Positions 9,816-18,971 of a DNA stretch of 64,000 bases are shown one piece after another. Numbering within the stretch: the first letter of the stretch is position 1; each line of letters starts with the position of its first letter. The stretch is taken from assembly GCA_003707065.3 (NCBI GenBank), contig PPXM03000002.1, forward strand, positions 620,001 through 684,000, read 5' to 3'. The notes under the pieces were generated by a model. The model was not told where the DNA came from. It worked only from the letters and a program-made list of their open reading frames with translations, and did not search any database. The DNA comes from Trigonopsis variabilis (lineage: Eukaryota > Ascomycota > Trigonopsidomycetes > Trigonopsidales > Trigonopsidaceae). The position numbers and the translations under genes are program-made.

Positions 9816-11207
9816 TTACATTTCACCTTCTTCTAGACGAGCAGTAGCTTGCTGGAGGACTTGACCGGTTCGGAAACTTAATCCTTTGGTGCGTTCAATG
9901 ACTTGTTGGTAGACACTGACCGGGGGATGGTTCATAACGACAGTGCCCTGGCTGTAATCGATCTTGGCGTCGACTCTAGTGTCCCGGATGAGATTGGCAA
10001 TCCATTTCTCTCCTTGTTCTTCCGACATGTTAAGATTTTCAGCCAAATCTTTGATATCGACTCGTTGATGGATTCGAGAGTAAAGCTCCGAGATGAGATA
10101 GCGAGCACTCTCGAGAAACTGCCAAGTAGTCGAGACCAGGAAAAAGTCACCGCGAAGGATTTCTTCAGCTTGCTTTAACGTGTGTTTGGCAGCTTCCCAG
10201 TCGAAATCAGTGTAGAGAGCGGTGACAAACTCTGTGATGGGATCCGAATACTCGTACTGTTCGACGCTGACGACCCGAACCAAGTCCCTAAGTTGCTTCT
10301 GGTATTGAGAGCTCGATCGGTTCACAGAGTTGCCGCTGGTTCGACAAGTGATGACAGCAGCACAGACGTACCGCAGGATCCAGGGACAGCAGTTTTGTAT
10401 AGTATTAAGATAGGGAGCACTTAAGAACAAGTCGCATAATGATTCACGCCCCTTTTCTTCGCTGAAGAAAGGGAACAAAGCCCAATGGATCAACCAGGCC
10501 CGATCTTGTAACTGTAAAAGAGGCTCTGAATAAGATTTCGAGTCAATAATATCTTTGATCTTATACACTTCATCTATAGCGGCTTGCCACTGACCGGTCA
10601 GAATCTCACATGCAAGTTTTCCCCAAGCAGCTGACGTGGTCAACTCCTCATCAGTAGAAAGAACCTTGAAATGATACAAAAGATCCGCTGCAGCTTGAAA
10701 GTTCCCACAATTATATTGAAACTGTCCAAAATCATATAAATCTTTCACCATTTCTTCCTTGACTCCGTACTTGGTCTCCAGCAGTTGCATATTCTGGATC
10801 TTGTCTTGCTTCAAATCCTTGATCACTTGCGGATCTTCGAGAACTTGACGTAAGGCCAACGTTTTATCTTCAAATGCTTTGCAGCGATCCAGAACTTCTT
10901 GACGCTTCTCCTTGAACTTCATCGCACTGCTATCTTGCCCAGGATGCAACTTTTCCCATAGACTCGAAATGAAATCAACCATATTAGTCTCTTGAAGTAA
11001 TTCGTACTCGGCTTGATAGATCTCCTGGCTGGGATACATGCCCTTCTTATTCAAAAAATCCAACAAGGGGTATATCAATTGTCGATCAAGAAATGGCATC
11101 AACTTTTGCGATAAGTCATACTTTTTCGCCAGTTCACTAGCTGGTATATTGTCATCTTGTTCTCGGCTTCTCTGATTTATCTCAACTTCTTTAGTTTCTT
11201 CCGCCAT
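9816..11207 (-). CDS. INT6: Translation initiation factor eIF3 subunit e (Int6)
   Basis: Single exon, 463 residues, ATG at 11207. The N-terminal part has the eIF3e pattern (KYDLSQKLMPFLDRQLIYPLLDFL). The middle carries helical repeats (FGQFQYNCGNFQAAADLLYH), and the PCI domain with winged helix sits at about 250-430 (FLVSTTWQFLESARYLI, then LAENLNMSEEQGEKWI). It is a scaffold subunit of the eIF3 complex on the 40S ribosome. The gene is missing from S. cerevisiae but present in fission yeast and filamentous fungi. It shares a 310-bp divergent promoter region with mL49, a tidy pairing of cytosolic and mitochondrial translation. Confidence 0.95.
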   Translation of the reverse strand: MAEETKEVEINQRSREQDDNIPASELAKKYDLSQKLMPFLDRQLIYPLLDFLNKKGMYPSQEIYQAEYELLQETNMVDFISSLWEKLHPGQDSSAMKFKEKRQEVLDRCKAFEDKTLALRQVLEDPQVIKDLKQDKIQNMQLLETKYGVKEEMVKDLYDFGQFQYNCGNFQAAADLLYHFKVLSTDEELTTSAAWGKLACEILTGQWQAAIDEVYKIKDIIDSKSYSEPLLQLQDRAWLIHWALFPFFSEEKGRESLCDLFLSAPYLNTIQNCCPWILRYVCAAVITCRTSGNSVNRSSSQYQKQLRDLVRVVSVEQYEYSDPITEFVTALYTDFDWEAAKHTLKQAEEILRGDFFLVSTTWQFLESARYLISELYSRIHQRVDIKDLAENLNMSEEQGEKWIANLIRDTRVDAKIDYSQGTVVMNHPPVSVYQQVIERTKGLSFRTGQVLQQATARLEEGEM

Positions 11208-11517
11208 GGCTGCTCTGAGACGATGGTGAAGGACAATTGATGTGACTTAAATTTTTTCTTCTCCCCATAGCAACCATCGCCTTTCTGGTTATTCTCCTTT
11301 CTAATTCCATCTCCTCCACTTGCATCCACACACTCTCTTATAGGTTCTTCATCCCTTTAATCTACATTTATAGCCTATTCACGTATTCACATGCAAGTTC
11401 GTACTGGTCTTTGTTCATATATTCGTTTGTTTCGAGCCTTTGTTGTAACCATTACACCCGAGCTACGGGACTTCCTTGACACCCTGCTCACTCAGGTCTC
11501 TCTCCCTAACCATCACA
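11208..11517. promoter_or_regulatory. Divergent promoter region of eIF3e and mL49
   Basis: A 310-bp spacer between start codons. It contains a half-site resembling an RFX X-box arm (ATAGCAAC near 11267) but no complete palindrome, so no specific regulator is called. Confidence 0.4.
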
Positions 11518-11940
11518 ATGAGTCTCTGCAGGCTAGTCTCCCGGCCCATAATATCGTTCTCTCCGAGGATCTCGCTGTCACACTTGTATTCAACGGGCTC
11601 AAATCCTTTTGCTGACATCGTCCTTCCCAAGAATCAAGGCACTTCGAGCATAGCTTCCCAAAGCTCAATCCTTGATCATGGTACTTCATCATCACCTGAT
11701 GGATATTTCGTGGAACGCACAAAAACAGGTGAACTTCCGGTTTACTATGATGAAAAAAGAAATCAGACCACGATTCGCCGCGTGCGAGGAAATGCTCGGC
11801 TCTTGCTCGACGAGCTCCTTCCTGCCCTCGATCCTCCCCCTAAAAATGCCTTGGTAAGACCTCATTCTCAAATCATTGTCGTCAAAGGATCCCCTTTCTA
11901 TCGGTCTCAAATCAAACACATCTTGAAGAAGTACTTTTAA
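11518..11940 (+). CDS. IMG2: Mitochondrial large-subunit ribosomal protein mL49 (Img2)
   Basis: Single exon, 140 residues from the ATG at 11518. I prefer this start because translation from it gives an Arg/Ser-rich presequence (SLCRLVSRPIISFSPRISL) typical of matrix proteins; an in-frame ATG at 11476 would add 14 residues. The mature part has the mL49 fold signature YFVERTKTGELPVYYDEKRN, followed by a conserved C-terminal stretch (IIVVKGSPFYRSQIKHIL). It is a structural component of the mitochondrial 54S subunit. Length fits the family. It converges on SWI1, with 118 bp between stop codons. Confidence 0.85.
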   Translation: MSLCRLVSRPIISFSPRISLSHLYSTGSNPFADIVLPKNQGTSSIASQSSILDHGTSSSPDGYFVERTKTGELPVYYDEKRNQTTIRRVRGNARLLLDELLPALDPPPKNALVRPHSQIIVVKGSPFYRSQIKHILKKYF

Positions 11941-12058
11941 ACCTCCTGGTCATGTATATATAAAGCTACTCTGTCCCTTTCGCTCCTCTGACAACCTTAC
12001 TGTCCGCTGATCGTAGGATACAATACAAATACACTAATTATACATTCTTTAATACCCT

Positions 12059-15000
12059 TCAGACAACCGTGTCGCGCTGTCTTGAAAGGGACTTGACAAT
12101 GTCATCAAAATTACACAGTTGTCGGACTATCATTGGGTCCATCTGCACAGCAAGCATAGCTCCAAGTAAAGCATCTTCCTTGGGAAAAATTCCAGGGGGA
12201 AGACGTTCTTTGATGAGTCGCCGCAATCGCTCCTGGTCAATCTCACCTGGTTCCTTCTCAGGGTCTTTCTCGCTGTGTTCATCAGCTGGGGCCGTCGTGT
12301 CCACCTCCTGAGATTCAGCAGCTTGAGAGGCCTCCCTTGTCGTAGAATCTTCGCCTTCCTTCAGAGCACGAGATCCAGCTTCTGAGGGAGCCGACCGTTC
12401 AACCAGATCACTGACGCTGACGACCGTGGTAGACAGAGCCTTGGTTATCAATTCAGACAGAACTTGCATTCCCTTTTGTGTGATCCTGAGAAATGGGTTC
12501 GGCTCATAATTTGCCATTATATTGGGAGGAGGCTGGGGAGTCACGATCGCAGCGAGAGACAAGGCTACTCTTAGCATCGACGCTCCAAACCCATCTCCAC
12601 ATTCTAGGAAGGCCTTGGCAATATTAAGTTTATGCTCTACTCCAGTGGAGTCAGCGATGATGACGCTGGAATCAGGTAACATTTCCGCTAGTATCGATCC
12701 CGCCAACAGAGCCTGCTCGAGCGTTGATCGGCGAGCCTCAAATGCCCGAGGAATGACACCAATATCGCTGTGAGGCAAAACAGAAATCATCATGCCAAAG
12801 GAACGTGTCAGAAGGTCAAATGGAGCGTCTGTGTTGATCTGGTTTCGCGAGAAAAGAAGTGATTTTATAAACGTCTTGTTTGGAGGATCCCGAGCAAGTA
12901 ACTTGGTATAGACATCGATGGCATGGGGTAAATAGCGGTCGGCACCAGGGACATAAGACTGGAAAAGAACTCTCTGCCGCACGCTATCATCAAATGCCAA
13001 CCTAGGAGGCGGTGATGGAGCAAAGCTCAAGAGAAACAGAACCATAGCATAGGCGTCTTCTTCATCCCGCATCTCCAAATTATGTGCAATATTCGACAAC
13101 AAAATCACACCGTCTTTCATCGCAGCAACTTTATCGACGACTTTACGGAAAAGATGCTTCCGGCGAACTAAAAGATGAATGAGATCGAGAATAAAATTTT
13201 TAGAGCTCGCATTTGTGACCATCAACATTGCATTGCTTTCGACAAAACTAAAATTTCGAAGAATGGCCGATACAGATAATAACCAGCCTTCTTTGGTCTC
13301 TGTTTCAAATTCTTTATCATAATTCTCCAAGAAACTCTCGTTCTCGTCCTTGCAAGCATTTACTAATTGTTCATATGCCAAAATGGTACTTTCAACAGTG
13401 TCTGAATCCTTGAATGGCTCCTTCACCACAGCACCGACTGTTTCTCCTTTCAATAAATACTCGAATGCTTCGGCTCCAATATCAACTAATGCGTCCAAAA
13501 GATCCCCGCATTCACTCATTTGTAATACAATTCGCTGATCAGAACTGATTCTAACCAAGGAATTGAGGGTAACCTTGACCTCACCAGGAATAAATGACTT
13601 GAGGCTCATTGTCAACGCATGAATGTTCACAATTCCCATGTCATCGACTGGAGGAAAAGAAGGAAGCAGAGTTTCCTCTTCACTCCCCAGAGATGCCATC
13701 AATCGGATATCATACCCACCAGTAGAATCAAGAGCCATCCTTTTTCGAGGAACATAAGTCTCGCGCGACAAGTCATAAGAAATGACTGGCGGTTTCACTT
13801 CAACCGGCATTGGAACAGGAGCGGCAACGGAGACTTGGGTGGGAATTGAGGACGGCAAATGGTTCTGACTCTTGGATGGTTGGGCAAGCCCACCTGTAGG
13901 ACGGGGTGATCCAAGATTATTATGGGAGTAACCTCCAGGTACATTCTGTGTTGGCTGGAAATTATTCATGAATTTAGCTTGGGGAATGCCTTGGTCTCCA
14001 CTTGGAGTCCGAAGAAGTGAAGGCTGTCCTTGATTAGACGTAGATCCCATCCCTTGTACTTGTCTGCTCTGTCCAAGGAAATTGTTCATATCTGGAGAGG
14101 GAGATCCAGCCGTCTGCATCCGAGTATTTAGAGGACTTTGAGATCGCCGAGCATACTGCATCCCTGGCATGGTGTTTGGACTGGAGCCAGAACGAGGTCC
14201 AGATTGGCCTGGAGTATAAGGTACTTGGAAACTTGATTGGCTACCTGCACTCATCATGTGCTGCTGATGCCCAGATGGATGTTGGCCTGGCATACCCACC
14301 ATATTATACCCCGACGATACAGGAGGACTTCCTTGACGTTGGATAGGAGATTGCCCTCTTCCAGACGTAGGAGCCATTCCCGATGACGCATGGCCTTGTT
14401 GTGAAGACATAGGTTGCTGAGTCTGACCATGTTGTTGAGGTGGTTTCGCCGCATTCTGGAGTTGGCGTTGACGCATGAGAATATATTCTTCGTAAGGGGC
14501 TATGTTGTTCTTATAGACTTCAGCCATTTCTTCCGGTGCCGTGGGACTCCTTCTGGGATCAATCGACAATTGAGCACAGACGGCCGCCCATGCATTGTTT
14601 TTAGTGACCTTCGCCGATCCTCCAAGTTTCATCACCGACACAAATAGCACAAACAATGAAACTTTTCTTCCAGCCACAGTCGGGTTGGCAGTGATAGGAG
14701 TGCCTCTACTAGCCATCAGCTCGAGAAGATTTTTCAAAAAGATTTCTGGCTGAAGAAGTTTATTAGGAGGCTTTTGCTGATTTTGGGGTATTGAAGGAGA
14801 TTGTTGTATTGATTGGGACGATAACATTTGCTGAGAAGCAGGATTTCGACCTGGGTAAGAGGGTTGATGCTGCGCTTGATGTTGGGTAGGTAGCTGCTGC
14901 TGTTGCTGCTGGGAAGGAACGCTAGTTTGGAACTGACCCATTCCAGAAATACCTTGTTGAGATTGATTAGGAGGAATATGGCGTCGCTGCATACCTGGAG

Positions 15001-15742
15001 AAGATTGATCAGAAATTGACTTCCGCTGCTGGGTGGTCTGCGAGGGTTGATGTATAAAGGACTGAGACATTGGATTATAGCCCATATTAGGGGGCATTAT
15101 GTTATATGACTGAACATTCTGGTTGGGCTGAGACATGAACTGAGCATCAGTCGACGATATACTAGCACTTCGGCGCATTGTAGTATCAATAGGGGAAGGA
15201 GACATGCTCTGTTGTTGCTGGGATTGTTGCTGCGGTTGTGATTTCTGAGCACCAAACATCTTTTGGGAAGCCTGATTTGCTAGAAATTGGTTTTGCTGAC
15301 TTAGAGAATATTGAGCTCCATTATTCTGCATCTGCATCATCATATGCCTAGGGACAGTATTTGGAATTGTCTTCATTTGTTTGCCCAGCTGAGTCTGTCC
15401 CTGAGGTTGATTCATCATGTACATCTGATTTGATTTAGATACGGCGCCCTGGGATTTCGGTTGCTGACTTGAAAACATGGGCTGATTCATTTGAAACTGA
15501 GAATCATTCGAAGATTGATCAAATGATGGCCTAGGATGATTTGACCCAGGACTTAGGTCAACCATTTGCTGGTTTGACCCGGAAGCTTGCCCAAAAAGCA
15601 TCTGACTGTTTAAGGAATTCGACGGAGATGAAGGATCCATAAACATGAACTGACTCTGTAAAGGGTCATCAGGATCGTCGAACCCTTGATTCATGGAACT
15701 ATTTATTGAATCATTGGGCCATTGATTTGGCGCTCCAAACAT
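12059..15742 (-). CDS. SWI1: SWI/SNF chromatin-remodelling subunit SWI1 (ARID protein)
   Basis: Single exon, 1227 residues, ATG at 15742. Residues 1-325 are extremely rich in Gln, Asn, Met, Ser and Pro, with Gln runs near 171-178 and 278-283. An ARID DNA-binding domain follows at about 329-424 (LLELMASRGTPIT, FVLFVSVMKLGGSAKVTKNNAW). A second low-complexity Pro/Gln/Ser region covers about 430-660. The C-terminal half is helical and matches the Swi1/BAF250 C-terminal region (RMALDSTGGYDIRLMASLGS onward). The role is recruitment and stability of the SWI/SNF remodeller in the nucleus. The N-terminal composition resembles the prion-forming region of S. cerevisiae Swi1. It shares an 812-bp divergent promoter with RAD53. 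Confidence 0.88.
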   Translation of the reverse strand: MFGAPNQWPNDSINSSMNQGFDDPDDPLQSQFMFMDPSSPSNSLNSQMLFGQASGSNQQMVDLSPGSNHPRPSFDQSSNDSQFQMNQPMFSSQQPKSQGAVSKSNQMYMMNQPQGQTQLGKQMKTIPNTVPRHMMMQMQNNGAQYSLSQQNQFLANQASQKMFGAQKSQPQQQSQQQQSMSPSPIDTTMRRSASISSTDAQFMSQPNQNVQSYNIMPPNMGYNPMSQSFIHQPSQTTQQRKSISDQSSPGMQRRHIPPNQSQQGISGMGQFQTSVPSQQQQQQLPTQHQAQHQPSYPGRNPASQQMLSSQSIQQSPSIPQNQQKPPNKLLQPEIFLKNLLELMASRGTPITANPTVAGRKVSLFVLFVSVMKLGGSAKVTKNNAWAAVCAQLSIDPRRSPTAPEEMAEVYKNNIAPYEEYILMRQRQLQNAAKPPQQHGQTQQPMSSQQGHASSGMAPTSGRGQSPIQRQGSPPVSSGYNMVGMPGQHPSGHQQHMMSAGSQSSFQVPYTPGQSGPRSGSSPNTMPGMQYARRSQSPLNTRMQTAGSPSPDMNNFLGQSRQVQGMGSTSNQGQPSLLRTPSGDQGIPQAKFMNNFQPTQNVPGGYSHNNLGSPRPTGGLAQPSKSQNHLPSSIPTQVSVAAPVPMPVEVKPPVISYDLSRETYVPRKRMALDSTGGYDIRLMASLGSEEETLLPSFPPVDDMGIVNIHALTMSLKSFIPGEVKVTLNSLVRISSDQRIVLQMSECGDLLDALVDIGAEAFEYLLKGETVGAVVKEPFKDSDTVESTILAYEQLVNACKDENESFLENYDKEFETETKEGWLLSVSAILRNFSFVESNAMLMVTNASSKNFILDLIHLLVRRKHLFRKVVDKVAAMKDGVILLSNIAHNLEMRDEEDAYAMVLFLLSFAPSPPPRLAFDDSVRQRVLFQSYVPGADRYLPHAIDVYTKLLARDPPNKTFIKSLLFSRNQINTDAPFDLLTRSFGMMISVLPHSDIGVIPRAFEARRSTLEQALLAGSILAEMLPDSSVIIADSTGVEHKLNIAKAFLECGDGFGASMLRVALSLAAIVTPQPPPNIMANYEPNPFLRITQKGMQVLSELITKALSTTVVSVSDLVERSAPSEAGSRALKEGEDSTTREASQAAESQEVDTTAPADEHSEKDPEKEPGEIDQERLRRLIKERLPPGIFPKEDALLGAMLAVQMDPMIVRQLCNFDDIVKSLSRQRDTVV

Positions 15743-16554
15743 CTAACCGCGATTAGTACTTTGCTTCAAATTGAAAACCATACTTCAAAAATCTAGAGGT
15801 GGGAGGACGTTAAACCGCTCCACCGACCAAAAATTCAACTGTAAATTAACAAGCTGAATATAAAATAGCCTAATACACACGCGATTGGAGATTCCTATTG
15901 GTTTGAATCTTGGTCTATTGCCGCTCGTTGCTGTGGAACAAGTTGAGACAAGGTTCGACAGCAACCAAGGGTTTGAAGTCCCAACACGCGTTCTTCATCT
16001 ACATCGAGGAGCTCCTATCGTAAGGACAGACTGAGAAAGAAATCACTGGGAAATGGTTTAAAGGGTGTATGCGATCTTGCAAGCCAGGTCATGTGATGGC
16101 ATTCACAATTGGCTGGAACATTCTTGTGAGGGGGGTTTCCTGTCGCCGAAAATGTTAGTGCAATCGGCTGACGCCAGAGCAGCTTCACAACAGGCAAAGA
16201 GCTACGAAATAAACGGGAAAATATCATAGAAAGAAGTAGCGCGTAGAAGGGGTGCAGGTACAAGAGAGTCGAGATTCAGTTGTGAGAATTCTAGAGTCGA
16301 TAGAGACATACCTGATACTAGTCAGCTGATCTGCAAAATTAGAAGGCAGAAGGTCTCCAATGCCATCTAAAAGTCACTAGAATAACTATTTTTATTATTA
16401 GCGGAATCAATATCTAGTATTACTTGCTTATACGTTTGGTAGCAGTTGGAGGAACGCGAGGTGTCGCGCTACAAGCTCGTAGGGGTGCGACAGCGCTCGG
16501 TTTACACGCCGAAGGACAGGGCAAGCCATAGATATCTCCACATAGCGAGAGGCT
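15743..16554. promoter_or_regulatory. Divergent SWI1/RAD53 promoter with MluI cell-cycle boxes
   Basis: Contains a perfect ACGCGT at 15986-15991 and two ACGCGA cores at 15879-15884 (directly followed by an inverted CCAAT, ATTGG) and 16454-16459. These match the MCB element bound by MBF-type factors at the G1/S transition. No other genes are seen here; the small minus-strand frame around 16015-16263 has no recognisable features. Confidence 0.5.
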
Positions 16555-18735
16555 ATGGATGAAGCTCAAGAGACTCAGCCGTCGACTCCTCCGGAAGAGC
16601 TTAACGTTGATCCAGATATCGTTGGGACATTATTAGTGATTACGGGAGTGACTGAACGTTGGCAATTGAATATTAAGAAACAAACGAGCTGGACGTTTGG
16701 AAGACAACAAGAAAGTGATTTCCGGTTAAAGAATGTCCGACGATTAAGCAACCTACATTTTGTGATTCAATATCGGGGTGGAACGTTGGTTCTCTGCGAT
16801 CGGTCTACTAATGGGACCTATCTGAATAACTGCAGATTAGTGAAAGGGAGGAATTACATTTTGGCACAGGGAGATGAAATTGCGGTAGGGGTCGGTGTTG
16901 CTAACGATGAAATGCGGTTTTTGGTCAATTTACCCAAGCGACAGATACGAAAAGACGGGATATTTGCAGTTTATGATTTTGAACAGGAAATTGGAAAAGG
17001 CGCGTTTGCTACCGTGGTTAAGGCTGTTAATAGAAACTCTGGGGAGTTATTTGCCGTCAAGATCATCAAGAAGAATAAATTTATTACGAACGAGAGCCAA
17101 GCCATCAAACGAGAGGTTGAGATCCTGAAACAGTTGGACCATTCTGCGATCGTCACCCTTAACGAATATTATGAAGATGATGAAAGTATTTACCTGGTTA
17201 TGGAATATTTGGCTCACGGTGACTTAATGGACTATGTTATTAAGAATGGGCCCCTACCTGAATCCACTGTAATCGCCATTACCAAGCAAATCTTACAAGG
17301 AATAAGCTATGTTCATAGCTTAGGTATAAGCCATCGTGACTTGAAACCTGATAACATTCTGATTGCCAGTGTTGAGCCTATGACAGTGAAGGTATCGGAT
17401 TTTGGCCTGGCCAAGATCTCTAATGCGGAAACGTTTATGAAGACCTTTTGTGGAACTCTAGCCTATCTTGCTCCCGAAGTCTTACGTGATAAATCAAAGC
17501 AATCTTCTCGATATTCGAATCTCGTCGACATGTGGAGTGTTGGCTGTTTAGTATATGTTCTTCTAACGGCCTGCTTCCCGTTTCAAGGAAGCACACAGGC
17601 ACAGCTCCATGAATTAATTCTGAAAGCTGATTACGCAAAGGAGCCTTTAGATAGCAATAATATCTCCCCCCTAGCAAGGTCATTCCTTGCCGCCTTACTA
17701 GAAAAGAGCCCTTCCAAACGATTAGATGCTGAGTCAGCTTTAGGACAGGCTTGGTTATCGAATAGGCATCCCAATCATTTTGCTATTCCTCCCGTTTCTA
17801 ATGTGATTACTGTCCCATCCTCTCCTGAATCGTTGAAACAAGAATCCTCATCATCATCATCATCATCATCGCCTTCGGACAGCATTGCTTTCATTATGCC
17901 CCCTCTAAACAGTCGACTAGCTAAAACAAAGCCTAGTGTGCAAGCTAATCTTGCCACATCTATCATTGGTCCAAGCGATGCAGCATCACCTGCTTCACCT
18001 AAAAATGGGGATGATCAGGATCATGACTCTGATGTGGATGATAATGAGGTTCGATTGAATGCAGAAATTGAATGCTCCCAGCGCTCAATGTCCCAATTAA
18101 AGATCTCTAAATCCAAACCAGGGGAGGAGTCTGCGCATTCTTCAAGTAGTCGAGAAGGAATATACTTGCAAGTGCGTGATTTAGACAATAACGATGGCAT
18201 ACGTCCTCTGGGAACTTGGCTGACCCTTGAAACGCTCCCAGATAGCATGCCCCATGCAAATGTCTATGTTAACAAGAAGACTTTGGCAATTGGAAGGAAT
18301 ATTGATATAAATAATCTATGCATAGACGACATTAGAGTCTCAAAAAGACACTGCCAGATAGTTTTGAATCGAGACAAGACAGGTTTTCAAGTCACTCTTT
18401 ATGATTTCTCCACCAATGGGTGTTATGTCAATAAAGTCTTGCTGGGAAAAGGAAATTCAATCAAATTGAAGGATGGAGATATTTTATATTTATTCCAAGA
18501 ACAAACACAGTTTATTGGCTTCAAAATTTATCTACAACTTGAGAAACTCGAGGACATTGACCATCCGGACATCCCTATGATCATTGGACCTGCGATTGAA
18601 AACGATGATACAGACAAGACTCCATTTATTGTACCGGGAAGTAAGATGAATTTGGATAAGGAGAACTCACCTTTATCTAAAAGGCGATCAGTGTCTCAAT
18701 TTCTCGTTCCTTCGAGAAAGAAAGCACGAAAGTGA
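16555..18735 (+). CDS. RAD53: Checkpoint kinase Rad53/Chk2 with two FHA domains
   Basis: Single exon, 726 residues. FHA1 covers about 34-125 with the phosphothreonine-binding set (FGR, RRLSNLHF, STNGTYLN). The Ser/Thr kinase spans about 142-401, with catalytic Lys169, HRDLKPDN, DFG at 282-284 and CGTLAYLAPE. A poly-Ser linker (about 431-439) follows. FHA2 covers about 565-665 (AIGRNIDINN, VSKRHC, DFSTNGCYVN). A basic tail with KRRS and RKKARK suggests nuclear import. SQ/TQ sites are few: one TQ near the N-terminus and SQ sites around 508-514 and 714. The kinase relays DNA-damage and replication-stress signals from ATM/ATR. The double-FHA layout is that of budding-yeast Rad53; fission-yeast Cds1 and animal Chk2 carry one FHA. 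The start is the first in-frame ATG. Confidence 0.93.
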   Translation: MDEAQETQPSTPPEELNVDPDIVGTLLVITGVTERWQLNIKKQTSWTFGRQQESDFRLKNVRRLSNLHFVIQYRGGTLVLCDRSTNGTYLNNCRLVKGRNYILAQGDEIAVGVGVANDEMRFLVNLPKRQIRKDGIFAVYDFEQEIGKGAFATVVKAVNRNSGELFAVKIIKKNKFITNESQAIKREVEILKQLDHSAIVTLNEYYEDDESIYLVMEYLAHGDLMDYVIKNGPLPESTVIAITKQILQGISYVHSLGISHRDLKPDNILIASVEPMTVKVSDFGLAKISNAETFMKTFCGTLAYLAPEVLRDKSKQSSRYSNLVDMWSVGCLVYVLLTACFPFQGSTQAQLHELILKADYAKEPLDSNNISPLARSFLAALLEKSPSKRLDAESALGQAWLSNRHPNHFAIPPVSNVITVPSSPESLKQESSSSSSSSSPSDSIAFIMPPLNSRLAKTKPSVQANLATSIIGPSDAASPASPKNGDDQDHDSDVDDNEVRLNAEIECSQRSMSQLKISKSKPGEESAHSSSSREGIYLQVRDLDNNDGIRPLGTWLTLETLPDSMPHANVYVNKKTLAIGRNIDINNLCIDDIRVSKRHCQIVLNRDKTGFQVTLYDFSTNGCYVNKVLLGKGNSIKLKDGDILYLFQEQTQFIGFKIYLQLEKLEDIDHPDIPMIIGPAIENDDTDKTPFIVPGSKMNLDKENSPLSKRRSVSQFLVPSRKKARK
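17848..17871 (+). repeat. TCA trinucleotide microsatellite in RAD53
   Basis: Seven TCA units plus a TCG encode the poly-Ser linker between the kinase and FHA2. Length variation would stay in frame. Confidence 0.85.
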
Positions 18736-18890
18736 CCCATTTCATGTACCGCTAGAGCATTTAGAGGCGAGCAAATTTGTATTTACGAAGAAGGGTTTTC
18801 TATTACAGAGACATATCTTGTGAGGAAGAAAATTCCACTAGTAGCCGAAATTGCTTCCTCTTTACGTGGTTTGGGACTTTAAGAAAGGTC

Positions 18891-18900
18891 TGCCGCCACC
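18891..18900 (-). promoter_or_regulatory. Possible Rpn4/PACE-like element upstream of RPT3
   Basis: Read on the minus strand it is GGTGGCGGCA. It shares the GGTGGC core of the proteasome-associated control element (GGTGGCAAA) and lies 72 bp before the RPT3 start. The last three bases differ from consensus, so this is weak. Confidence 0.25.
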
Positions 18901-18971
18901 GCGTTACCATCTGGACATCTCCAACGGCTCGCGCTACTCATTCATCTGGACTTATACATCACGACCGAATC

